This document shows, one piece after another, positions 23,833-31,565 of a stretch of DNA of 36,769 bases. The DNA comes from Bacteroidales bacterium M5 (GTDB lineage: Bacteria > Bacteroidota > Bacteroidia > Bacteroidales > Muribaculaceae). The DNA is taken from the NCBI GenBank assembly GCA_001689535.1, contig LUJP01000114.1:1-36769 (forward strand). The letters run 5' to 3'. The position numbers and the translations under genes were made by a program. The notes beneath the pieces are model-generated. The model worked only from the letters and a program-made list of their open reading frames with translations, searched no databases and was not told the DNA's origin. Position 1 is the first letter of the stretch; each line of letters begins with the position of its first letter.

Positions 23833-25617
23833 TTATTTTGCCCAGAATTTATTCTGTACCAGGTTTGGATTGAGCGTGATATCGTCTACAGCCACGGGCG
23901 AGTAATAATATTTCGGCTCCTCAAACGTGAACTTATTGTGCTGGTTAACAAGATACACATACCCGTGGTCACCTTCGGTCAGAGCCATTGTATTGCCCGA
24001 GAGAGTATAGACGGTCAGTTTATAGCGCTCACGGTCTTCATCCGAAACCATTCCGGAATAAGAATCATCAGGTATCACGGCGATATCAGGCTCACCGTCG
24101 CCGGTAACGTCATACATTCCGGGACCGGGGATATATATACCGTCGAGATTCTTGGCAAAAAGCTGTCCGAGACACCAGCGCATCAGGTCGTCGTAACGGA
24201 AGCCTTCGCATGCAAGCTCGATGCGGCGCTCACGACGTATCTCAAGCACAGCGCCTTTCTGCTGAGAATCCACATTATTGTAGCGGTTGGCCTGAACGGG
24301 ATCTATGTTGCTGAGCCATTCCGACAGCGATGCATCGGGCATTCCGGCACGCTTGCGGATAAGGTTGATTGTATTGTCAACATCCTCCTGAGTAAGAGTT
24401 CCGAGCTCTGCCTTGGCCTCAGCGTAGATAAGAAGAATCTCAGGATAGCGGAATATAGGCACATCGGTGTAGCAAAGTCCCCAGCCGAACTGATCATACT
24501 TCTGCGGGTCAAACTTAATCTGCTGGTAACCGCAGTTGTTCAGCGAAATACGGTAAGGGGTATTTCCATTGGCACGTACCCATCCCGGAGTGGCAAAAGT
24601 CTGGACAAGACGCGGATCGCGGTTCTCGAAAAAGTTTTCGAAAGTCTTTGTCTGATATCCGGGTACGCTCTGGAAAGTCTTGGTTTTCCCGTTCTCAATC
24701 ACGAGATAGTCCTCCATGAGGTCGCGGGTCAGGCCGTGGTAGGCGCTGGCTGAAGCCGCATAGTTAGTATGTCCGAGTTCTTTATCGCAGTCCTCAACAA
24801 GAATCATCTCGGGATTGGATGTAAGATTGTCGTTGCAGAATATCGACTGATAGGCTCCGAGGCCGTTATATGATTCGTAGGAGAGTTCATAGCGACCGAG
24901 CGCCATAAGCTCGCCGGCTGCGTTGGCTGCAATAGTCAGGAATTTGTCACCGTCATTAAGACCGAGTTCCTTATGGTATTTACGGAAAGTACCCTCGTGA
25001 AGTGCGATTCGGGCCTGAAGCGCGAGAGCGGTGGGGCGCAGATAGCGAGTCTTGCTCGTGCCATCCTTCATATTCTTCACCGCAAAGTCAAGATCGGCCA
25101 TGATGGAGTCAACCACCAGCGAACGGGGGTCCTGTGGCTTATACAGTTCCTCGGTGTCGGTTGTCTGAAGATCCTTGCTGTACCAGGGTACATCGGAATA
25201 TGTCTTCACCTTGTCATAATAGAGCTTGGCACGGATCATACGGGCCAGACCCACATAATGGGCTATCTCTGCGGCGTCACCGCTGACGCGTCCGGTGCGG
25301 TTGAGGAGGAAGTTGACCGATCGGATGCTGCCCCAGCCCCATGTGCCCTGGGTTTCGGGAAATACTTCGCCACGCATGAGGCGGTGCATGCCTTCGTCGT
25401 TAAGACCCATATAGTTGTCCGACACACCGTCGTTCATTCCATAGCCCAATGTGCCATACATGCCGTTGGTGTAGGATTCAAGGTCACCTACATTTGAGAA
25501 GAACACCTGCTCGGTAATTGAGGTTTCGGGGAAACGCTCCAGATAGGAATCGTTGCAGGCCGTGAGCCCCATGACTACGGGAAGCGCAGCCAGTATATAT
25601 TTTGAAATAGACTTCAT
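23833..25617 (-). CDS. susD: SusD/RagB-family nutrient-binding lipoprotein
   Basis: A 594-residue surface lipoprotein. The signal peptide ends in the lipobox GLTAC with Cys near residue 21. The N-terminal SusD-like domain opens with YLERFPETSITEQVFF, and helical TPR units follow to about 330. The C-terminal RagB/SusD domain includes the conserved IFRYPEILLIYAEAKAELG and RRERRIELACEGFRYDDLMRW motifs, and a Tyr/Pro-rich end. SusD lids the SusC channel and captures the glycan or peptide ligand. It follows susC by 9 bases on the same strand. With no glycoside hydrolase, sulfatase, peptidase or HTCS sensor beside the pair, the ligand cannot be guessed. Confidence 0.95.
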   Translation of the reverse strand: MKSISKYILAALPVVMGLTACNDSYLERFPETSITEQVFFSNVGDLESYTNGMYGTLGYGMNDGVSDNYMGLNDEGMHRLMRGEVFPETQGTWGWGSIRSVNFLLNRTGRVSGDAAEIAHYVGLARMIRAKLYYDKVKTYSDVPWYSKDLQTTDTEELYKPQDPRSLVVDSIMADLDFAVKNMKDGTSKTRYLRPTALALQARIALHEGTFRKYHKELGLNDGDKFLTIAANAAGELMALGRYELSYESYNGLGAYQSIFCNDNLTSNPEMILVEDCDKELGHTNYAASASAYHGLTRDLMEDYLVIENGKTKTFQSVPGYQTKTFENFFENRDPRLVQTFATPGWVRANGNTPYRISLNNCGYQQIKFDPQKYDQFGWGLCYTDVPIFRYPEILLIYAEAKAELGTLTQEDVDNTINLIRKRAGMPDASLSEWLSNIDPVQANRYNNVDSQQKGAVLEIRRERRIELACEGFRYDDLMRWCLGQLFAKNLDGIYIPGPGMYDVTGDGEPDIAVIPDDSYSGMVSDEDRERYKLTVYTLSGNTMALTEGDHGYVYLVNQHNKFTFEEPKYYYSPVAVDDITLNPNLVQNKFWAK

Positions 25618-25626
25618 TTTGAGTAT

Positions 25627-28600
25627 TTAGAATGTTACGTTAAGACCGAAAGAGTATGAACGCTGCAGAGGGTATGACTGTCCGCCAAGCGATTCGGGGT
25701 CGACATTATAATGCTTGTACAAGCCGGTGATTGTGCACAGGTTGTCACCCGACAGATATAATCTTACCTGATCAATACCTGCGCGACGTGTTATGCTGGA
25801 TGGTATGGTGTAACCGAAGGTAAGGTTTTTCAGACGCGCATACCATGCGTTCTGCAGATAACGGGTCTGAGGAAGTGCGACTTCTGCTCCGCCCTCAGCC
25901 ACATACGATTTGAAGCGGGGGAAGTATCCGTCGGGGTTTTCCTCTGTCCATCGGTCATAATAGTTACCGATAGTGATATTGGTCCATGGCTGCGAATAGA
26001 TACCCCAGAAATAGAGGTCGCTTCCGCCAGGATAATAATCACGTTTGCCTACACCCTGAATGAATATGCTGAAATCAAAATTGTTCCATTCTGCCGATGC
26101 GTTGAAGCCAAAACGATAGCGCGTAGCGCTGTTACCTATTATCTTGAGGTCACCGTGGTCGTCGAGAGTATTCTTGCCGCGATAAATTTCACCGTCGCCA
26201 TTGAGGTCGGCAAACTTTATGTCGCCCGGTTCAATAGGACGGCTGCCAAGATACGAGGCTACCTTCGACTGGTCGGCGTGATTCTTGATTTCATCTTCAG
26301 TCTTGAAGAAGCCAAGCGAGGTGTAACCCCAGATTTCACCTATCTGATGGCCCACATAATATGAGTCGAGCGAGCCGGTGGGGTTGTCAAACTTGGTAAT
26401 TTTGGCGTAGGCATCAGAAATGTTGAAGCTTACGTTGTAGTTGAACGGTTTGCCGGCAAGCTGGAACTTGTCATGCCAGCCGAGAGTGATTTCCCAGCCC
26501 TTTGTCTTGAGGTCGGCAGCGTTTTCCTGAGGCACGGATGTTCCGAGCACGTTAGGCAGGGGCTGTCCGCTTGTAAGCATGTCCTTGGTCCAGCGGGTGT
26601 AGATATCACCGCTGAATGTGAGTCGGTTGTTGAAGAAATTGAGGTCAAGACCGATATTGGATGTGGTGACTTTTTCCCATGTCAGGGCGCCTGAAACGAG
26701 TCCAGGAGTCCATACATAAACGGGCTGCTTGCCATCGATTATCTGACCCATTTTACCCGAGCCCATGGTGGTGATGTAGGCGTAGGTGCTTACATCCTGA
26801 TTACCCAGTGTGCCGTAAGAATAGCGCACTTTGGCAAAGCTGAGCACAGGCTGGAGGGCCTGCATGAATTTTTCGTGGGAGAGTACCCATGCCACTGATC
26901 CGGAAGGATTGAATGTGTAGCGGTCACTCTTGCGGAAACGTGAGGTTCCGTCGTAACGTCCGTCAAACTCAAGAATATATTTCTCGTCGAAGATATAGTT
27001 GACACGTCCGTAGCCGCTTCGGGTAGCCCATGTACTGATTGACTCTCCTACGCTCATATCACCAGTGGCAAGTCCGGGTGTGGGCAGTGACGACGATATA
27101 AGCTCTTTGCGCGACAGACTGCTATATTCATATCGATAGTTCTCCTGATTGAAACCGGCCACAACTGTAATGTCATGCTTCGAATCAAATGTCTTATGGA
27201 ATGTGGCGTAAGCGTCATAGCTCAGACGTTTGCTTTCATCAGTTGTTGTAGTGGCGCTTGTCACGTCGTTTTTGTAATATGGTTCGCGGTCAGGACCGTC
27301 GTAATATGCCACAGGCAGATAGTGCCAGCGGTTGCGGTTCTTGGAGTAATTGTAGGCGAATATTCCGTTGACCCACAACATATCTTTTACAATGTCAATC
27401 TTTGTAGTAAACTGGTCGGAAAACGAAAGTCCCTGTTCAGAGCTGCGTCCTCCCTCTTCCAGTCGTCCGAACACATGAGCGCCGTCGTCGGTCCATGTTC
27501 CGTCAGGATTCTTTATAACGCTCATCGGATTACAGCGCATCACCGACCAGTAATAGTCCGATCCAAGCGATGTTGGTGCATCGTAATCCTTTATAATCAT
27601 AGACATATTGCTGCCGAGAGTCCACCAGTCTGTAAGCTTAAAGTTAAGTTTGGCGCGGGTATTATAGCGGTTGAATTTATCGGTACCGTATCTGATAATA
27701 CCGTCTGTGAAGTTATAGCCTGCAGAGAGCATATAGTTAACACGGTCGGTCTTACCGGAGATAGAAAGACTGTGAGTGGTTGCAAATCCGAAATCGCGAT
27801 AAGCTTCTTTCACCCAGTCGGTCTCTCCGAAATATGTATATCTACCGTCAGGATTCACAAAGAAGGGATCTGCCTGACCTTCCGATACTTTCTTTGCATA
27901 CGCCTGCTGCTCCTCATTGTAGAGGTTATACCAGGGATATGCCATTACATTTCTAACCTGTGTTACAGTATATGGATCTGTGATAAACTTAGGCTTATGC
28001 ACATTCTGGCGGGCCTGGAAGTTGCCTGAATAGCTAATTGTCAGTTTCTCCGATTTTCCCTCCTTGGTGGTGACAAGAATCACACCGAAAGCAGCGCGCG
28101 AACCGTAGATGGCCGACGAAGCTGCATCCTTGAGCACCGAGATGTTTTCGATATCGTTAGGATTCATGTGGTTGAGGGTCCATGAATCGGAAATCACACC
28201 ATCTATAACCACAAGAGGCGAACCACCGTTGAGCGAGGTGGTACCGCGGATATTGAACGAGGGCGAAGCGTCAGCTCTACCGTCGCCAATACTAATGTTA
28301 AGGTTGGCTACCGTTCCCTGAAGTGCCTGACCTACATTAAGCACCGGACGGTTCTCAATCTGCTTGGTGTCCACTGTAGCCACAGCTCCGGAAAGGTTAA
28401 CCTTCTTCTGAACGCCGTAACCAACGACAACCACTTCGTCAAGGCTCTGCATGTCGTCGGCGAGAATCACATCGAGAGACGCTCCGTCCCACGTCATCTC
28501 TACAGGCTTGTAGCCCACACCTGTAATTCTGATAATACTGCCTTTTTTTACATTTGCAAGGGAGAACTGGCCATCAATGTTGGTGGTGGTTCCCTTTGCG

Positions 28601-28788
28601 GCGCCTTTAACAATAACGGAAGCGCCGATTACCGGGTCGCCCTGCGAGTCGACTACCGTTCCTTTACACGAACTGGGCGCCTGCTTAGTTTGCTCTACTA
28701 TGCCAACCGCCTGAGCATCAATAAAATACCCCCCCCCACAAAGAAGGAAGGTACAAGCCAAAAGTCTTGGTAACAATAGTTTTTGCAT
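25627..28788 (-). CDS. susC: SusC/RagA-family TonB-dependent receptor
   Basis: A 1053-residue outer-membrane importer. The signal peptide spans about residues 1-26. A carboxypeptidase-regulatory-like domain at 40-118 (CKGTVVDSQGDPVIGASVIV) is followed by the SusC TonB-box region DEVVVVGYGVQKK near 120, the plug (130-250, with SVLKDAASSAIYGSRAAFGVILVTTK) and a 22-strand-type barrel to the C-terminal Phe (SYSFGLNVTF). It imports ligand captured by SusD using TonB energy. The signal peptide codes for CGGGYF through nine consecutive Gs (28729-28737). A one-base slip there would end expression, so phase variation is possible. The divergent Crp/Fnr gene lies 306 bases upstream. Confidence 0.95.
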   Translation of the reverse strand: MQKLLLPRLLACTFLLCGGGYFIDAQAVGIVEQTKQAPSSCKGTVVDSQGDPVIGASVIVKGAAKGTTTNIDGQFSLANVKKGSIIRITGVGYKPVEMTWDGASLDVILADDMQSLDEVVVVGYGVQKKVNLSGAVATVDTKQIENRPVLNVGQALQGTVANLNISIGDGRADASPSFNIRGTTSLNGGSPLVVIDGVISDSWTLNHMNPNDIENISVLKDAASSAIYGSRAAFGVILVTTKEGKSEKLTISYSGNFQARQNVHKPKFITDPYTVTQVRNVMAYPWYNLYNEEQQAYAKKVSEGQADPFFVNPDGRYTYFGETDWVKEAYRDFGFATTHSLSISGKTDRVNYMLSAGYNFTDGIIRYGTDKFNRYNTRAKLNFKLTDWWTLGSNMSMIIKDYDAPTSLGSDYYWSVMRCNPMSVIKNPDGTWTDDGAHVFGRLEEGGRSSEQGLSFSDQFTTKIDIVKDMLWVNGIFAYNYSKNRNRWHYLPVAYYDGPDREPYYKNDVTSATTTTDESKRLSYDAYATFHKTFDSKHDITVVAGFNQENYRYEYSSLSRKELISSSLPTPGLATGDMSVGESISTWATRSGYGRVNYIFDEKYILEFDGRYDGTSRFRKSDRYTFNPSGSVAWVLSHEKFMQALQPVLSFAKVRYSYGTLGNQDVSTYAYITTMGSGKMGQIIDGKQPVYVWTPGLVSGALTWEKVTTSNIGLDLNFFNNRLTFSGDIYTRWTKDMLTSGQPLPNVLGTSVPQENAADLKTKGWEITLGWHDKFQLAGKPFNYNVSFNISDAYAKITKFDNPTGSLDSYYVGHQIGEIWGYTSLGFFKTEDEIKNHADQSKVASYLGSRPIEPGDIKFADLNGDGEIYRGKNTLDDHGDLKIIGNSATRYRFGFNASAEWNNFDFSIFIQGVGKRDYYPGGSDLYFWGIYSQPWTNITIGNYYDRWTEENPDGYFPRFKSYVAEGGAEVALPQTRYLQNAWYARLKNLTFGYTIPSSITRRAGIDQVRLYLSGDNLCTITGLYKHYNVDPESLGGQSYPLQRSYSFGLNVTF
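28729..28737 (-). repeat. G9 homopolymer in the susC signal peptide
   Basis: The coding strand reads TGT followed by nine Gs and TAT, giving Cys-Gly-Gly-Gly-Tyr at residues 17-21. Three GGG glycine codons in a row are odd next to the GGC/GGT use elsewhere in this gene. Runs of this length mutate by slippage. Confidence 0.9.
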
Positions 28789-29094
28789 TAGATTTTGGTT
28801 AAAAAGATGAATTAATTGGTTAGTTTGGTTTTGCTTTGCAGCATCACAAAAATAAGCATCTGTTAACTATTCTTAATTGGACTATTCTACGAATGCCTTG
28901 TATAATCCAACTATTTGACCACATCAATATCAAATATGCATTCACACACATTTTAATATCACTTTATACTCACCCCTCCTTCAGCGCCTCAACTAATAGA
29001 ATTTTAATTATTCAGATACAACATATACCATTGGAGTACAGAAGAAAAATATTAGATTTGTATATGGAAACGTAGAACCTGAAACATCCCAGAT
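28789..29094. promoter_or_regulatory. Divergent promoter region of susC and the Crp/Fnr gene
   Basis: This 306-bp gap has no supported gene. Toward the regulator, TTG at 29031-29033, a 19-base spacer and TAGATTTG at 29053-29060 form a good Bacteroidetes promoter. Toward susC, minus-strand TATTTTTG at 28847-28854 is a plausible -7 element. The middle is AT-rich with no clear dyad. Confidence 0.6.
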
Positions 29095-29685
29095 ATGGCG
29101 AATATTAATGATTTTATGACGAGGATTGACTTGTCGGAGCTGATGGATTATGTCGCAGTCAGGGGCAAGAGCGTTGTTTATGCCAAGGGTGAGAGGATTG
29201 TTCAGCAGGGGCAGTTGTGCCGATATGTGGGTGTGGTAAAGTCGGGATACTTCAAATATGTGGCCCTCAATTCAAAGGGGCAGGAAGTGGTAACCGGTTT
29301 CTCATTTGAGGGCGAGGTGGTCACCGACTATGTGCGGGGATTCCTGTTCGACCAGCCTTCGCTCACTTCACTTGTCGCCGGATGCGATGCCGAGGTTCAG
29401 CGGGTGACGGTGGAGGATGCGCGTCGGTTTATCGTAGAGCGTAATCCCGGCTTTGTGGCCGAGGTTTCTTCCAATCTGTTGCAGGAGGCTTATTGCCGTT
29501 ATCTTAATATGCTTGTAAAAACGCCCTCAGAACGGTTCCATGAACTCGTCTCCCGCTATCCCGGCGTGACACACAATCTGCCTATTCAGGAGATTGCCTC
29601 CTATTTAGGCATCTCACGCCGTCAGTTGCACCGCATCCGTGAGGCCGAAAGCAGCGCCAACGCCTCCGAAAGTGAAAATATTTAA
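29095..29685 (+). CDS. Crp/Fnr-family transcriptional regulator
   Basis: A 196-residue regulator with a cyclic-nucleotide-binding-like beta-roll at residues 15-115 (VVYAKGERIVQQGQLCRYVGVVKSGYFKY, then FEGEVVTDYVRGFL), a dimer helix near 118-150, and a C-terminal helix-turn-helix at 165-188 (LPIQEIASYLGISRRQLHRI). The cAMP-binding REL-x-RS motif is absent (residues there are QPSLTSLVAG), so it probably does not bind cAMP, and there is no Fe-S Cys cluster. Many such Bacteroidetes proteins respond to unknown signals. It is divergent from susC, so control of susCD is plausible but not shown. Confidence 0.88.
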   Translation: MANINDFMTRIDLSELMDYVAVRGKSVVYAKGERIVQQGQLCRYVGVVKSGYFKYVALNSKGQEVVTGFSFEGEVVTDYVRGFLFDQPSLTSLVAGCDAEVQRVTVEDARRFIVERNPGFVAEVSSNLLQEAYCRYLNMLVKTPSERFHELVSRYPGVTHNLPIQEIASYLGISRRQLHRIREAESSANASESENI

Positions 29686-29720
29686 GGAAAAACATCGCGC
29701 CTCACTGAATTTCATAGCCC

Positions 29721-29740
29721 GATGGGACAAATATCCCATC
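29721..29740. other. Stem-loop after the Crp/Fnr gene
   Basis: GATGGGA (29721-29727) pairs with TCCCATC (29734-29740) around CAAATA. No U-run follows, so it is either a weak terminator or an operator. It lies 36 bases after the regulator stop and before the TAGCTTTG at 29760-29767. Confidence 0.4.
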
Positions 29741-29759
29741 GAATGTCGATTATTCGTTG

Positions 29760-29767
29760 TAGCTTTG
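29760..29767 (+). promoter_or_regulatory. Candidate -7 element of the 29.7-32.7 kb cassette
   Basis: TAGCTTTG matches TAnnTTTG. It ends three bases before ATG 29771, so a transcript from it would start at or just after that ATG: either a leaderless message for the small ORF or a leader for the lipoprotein gene at 29878. No -33 element fits well. Confidence 0.4.
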
Positions 29768-29770
29768 TGT

Positions 29771-29881
29771 ATGGCAACACTATATAAGATACTGATTCTG
29801 TATGCTTGTTTTGCTCTCTCCTGTAATCTGTGGGCGCAAAGTCGGGCGAACGCGTTCCATCGGAAAGGAGGCATGCGATGA
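29771..29881 (+). CDS. 36-residue hydrophobic peptide at the head of the cassette
   Basis: The reading frame from ATG 29771 gives a peptide with one hydrophobic stretch (YKILILYACFALSCNLWAQ, residues 5-23) resembling a signal peptide ending in WAQ, then a basic tail RKGGMR. Its TGA overlaps the next ATG in ATGA, and the codons for Lys-Gly-Gly (AAAGGAGGC) supply a strong Shine-Dalgarno for that gene. The same arrangement (KGGSR stop, ATGA) occurs at 30850. This suggests either a real coupling leader or the remnant of a duplicated upstream gene. I do not recognise the family. Confidence 0.4.
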   Translation: MATLYKILILYACFALSCNLWAQSRANAFHRKGGMR

Positions 29882-30450
29882 GAAGTATTCTTGTCTTGGC
29901 TTTGGGTTTATTGTTTTTGACTTGTGGATGTTCACGGATAAAATCGAAATATGATGAAGTCAAGGAGAGTGTCAAGGAAGAAATCAATGCCGCGCTTCGT
30001 ACTGACTTTTATTCTGATTACGGTGCATGGGATTTCTACCGTGTTCCGTTAATTGCACCTTATGAGCTTACTGCAATAGACGACAGAAATATATGGAGAT
30101 GTGAAAAGCGACGCGATATTGACAAATTCGATTATTACCCCAATGGATTATTATCCGCACGGCTTTCGGTTGAATATGCGGGCATATCGAATTCTATTAT
30201 TTATCTATCTTATACCGACGAGTTGACACCATTGAATAAATTGCCCGGACATACCTACGGTAACAGGGAAATGCGACGATATGCCATAATTGATGTGCCG
30301 ACAGATTCTATTGAGTGGCATGCGACAGAAGATGAATGGCTCGAAGCTCTCAACAGGCGCAACATTACCACTCCACAGCTGCATAATGTGGATAGCCTGT
30401 ATGATGATTTTGCCAATAATAACCGGTTACTATTCAACCCTTCAAAATAA
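29878..30450 (+). CDS. Predicted lipoprotein of unknown function
   Basis: A 190-residue protein with a lipoprotein signal (MRSILVLALGLLFLTCGC; lipobox LTCGC, Cys near 18). A short charged coiled-coil-like segment follows (SKYDEVKESVKEEINAAL), then a mixed alpha/beta domain with many Tyr, Asp and Asn (YGAWDFYRVPLIAPYEL). The start is set by AAAGGAGG eight bases before the ATG. It overlaps the 36-residue ORF by four bases and ends 7 bases before the next ATG. The AT-richer codon use differs from the flanking housekeeping genes. I recognise no family and assign no function. Confidence 0.75.
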   Translation: MRSILVLALGLLFLTCGCSRIKSKYDEVKESVKEEINAALRTDFYSDYGAWDFYRVPLIAPYELTAIDDRNIWRCEKRRDIDKFDYYPNGLLSARLSVEYAGISNSIIYLSYTDELTPLNKLPGHTYGNREMRRYAIIDVPTDSIEWHATEDEWLEALNRRNITTPQLHNVDSLYDDFANNNRLLFNPSK

Positions 30451-30457
30451 TAAATCC

Positions 30458-30850
30458 ATGAAACTGACCGACAAGCGATTTTGGATTCGGGAGATTGCGC
30501 TCACAGTGGCGTTATCTGCAATGCCATTGACAATGTATGGCGAAAGCATCCGGGTAATTATGCTGATTGTAGCGTCGTATGCTGTAGTCGCGGGTATAAG
30601 TGTGATATCCGTTCCCAAACCCTCGGTTTTTGCTACATGGGCATTGATATTCTGTGCCGCAAATGGCGCATATATCATCGACTTAATCATTATTGATAGT
30701 CTGAGATTAATCAGGATGGAATCTTATCCTTTGATTATAGGGCAACTCTATCTGTTTCCGATATGCCTGCTTGCAAATGCTCTGGTTTGCGTAATCGGAG
30801 GTATCATATATCACAAAGTCAATAAAGCGACGAAAGGAGGCTCACGATGA
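30458..30850 (+). CDS. Small four-helix membrane protein, cassette paralogue A
   Basis: From ATG 30458 the product has 130 residues. It starts MKLTDKRFWIREIALTV, sharing the pattern LTDKxFWI with the protein at 31549, then has about four hydrophobic helices (near 12-28, 30-50, 55-78, 90-115) and a basic tail KATKGGSR. An open frame back to 30290 overlaps the lipoprotein gene and is not the start. Its TGA overlaps the next ATG (ATGA), and its last codons include AAAGGAGGC, a Shine-Dalgarno for the next gene. The shared N terminus marks a paralogous membrane module, perhaps a targeting or partner-binding motif. Function is unknown. Confidence 0.7.
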   Translation: MKLTDKRFWIREIALTVALSAMPLTMYGESIRVIMLIVASYAVVAGISVISVPKPSVFATWALIFCAANGAYIIDLIIIDSLRLIRMESYPLIIGQLYLFPICLLANALVCVIGGIIYHKVNKATKGGSR

Positions 30851-31565
30851 AAAGACTCGGTAAACCAATCGCATATTCAATTGCGATTGGTTTCGTTCTG
30901 ATTGCAGCCATTTTCATTATTGCCACTTATCTTATGGGATATAACGTGGGGAAACGGAAAAATGGAAAAATTGACAATAGGGATAAAATAATCGAGAGAA
31001 TCGAGTCTTATATTTCAGCCAATGGTCGGTTGCCTGAATCGTTATCCTGTGTAGGGTTTGAACAAACCTATGGAGGATATGCTTTCAAGGGCATTTCCTT
31101 TGACTATATCAGATTTAATGATAAAGAGTATGTTATAGAATACACTTCGGAGGATGGAGTTCTCACGCAATATATCAGTGAAGAACATCGTTGGACAGAG
31201 GAGCCGGATATCTATTATATTGAGCTACCTATAAACGCAGGTACAATAGCGGCAATCAATAGGATTTCAACCTTCGAGGAAGGCTATAATATTGCGCCAC
31301 AAATAGATAGTGTCAGTTATAATCATTCGCAGATTTGTCCGATAGGTGATTACATCGGTATGCCTGACTCTGTCGCATACATTCCTATCTATATAAAGAT
31401 GGCAGTATCCGGAGTGAAGGATGGATTACATACTCAGAAGATCCTGAAGATGATTTCAGCAATGAGTTTGGTGAGTGGAAATATTACGACGAGCAGGGTA
31501 ACTGTTATCGCAAGTTCTGGAATTACAGACAAAACGACAAACTGATATATGACACTGACAGATAA
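30847..31565 (+). pseudogene. Single-pass protein with MORN-like tail, frameshifted near 31390
   Basis: The open frame 30847-31545 gives 232 residues: an N-terminal transmembrane helix (residues 9-32, SIAIGFVLIAAIFIIATYLMG) and a soluble beta-rich domain. After residue 182 (AYIPIY) the frame turns into a low-complexity tail. In the -1 frame the sequence continues KDGSIRSEGW, then EFGEWKYYDEQGN, a MORN-like repeat, and stops at 31563-31565. Removing two bases of the TATATA run at 31390-31395 joins the halves into a 238-residue protein that overlaps the next ATG by 17 bases. I read this as a recent TA insertion; phase variation or a sequencing error are alternatives. The start is preceded by AAAGGAGG and overlaps the previous gene by ATGA. 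Confidence 0.7.

Noticed and set aside
23827..24753. Open frame of 308 codons on the plus strand
   Set aside because: Antisense to susD with no signal or motif, so treated as a shadow.
27175..28029. Open frame of 284 codons on the plus strand
   Set aside because: It lies wholly antisense to the strongly supported susC gene and its Cys- and His-rich translation has no family resemblance.
28836..29075. 79-codon open frame between susC and the Crp/Fnr gene
   Set aside because: It runs through the promoter of the regulator, is rich in Ile/Thr/His from AT-rich DNA and has no recognisable features.
31387..31400. Programmed -1 frameshifting in the MORN-like gene
   Set aside because: TCTATATAAAG does not contain a canonical X-XXY-YYZ heptamer and no strong downstream pseudoknot was seen; slippage mutation in TATATA is simpler.
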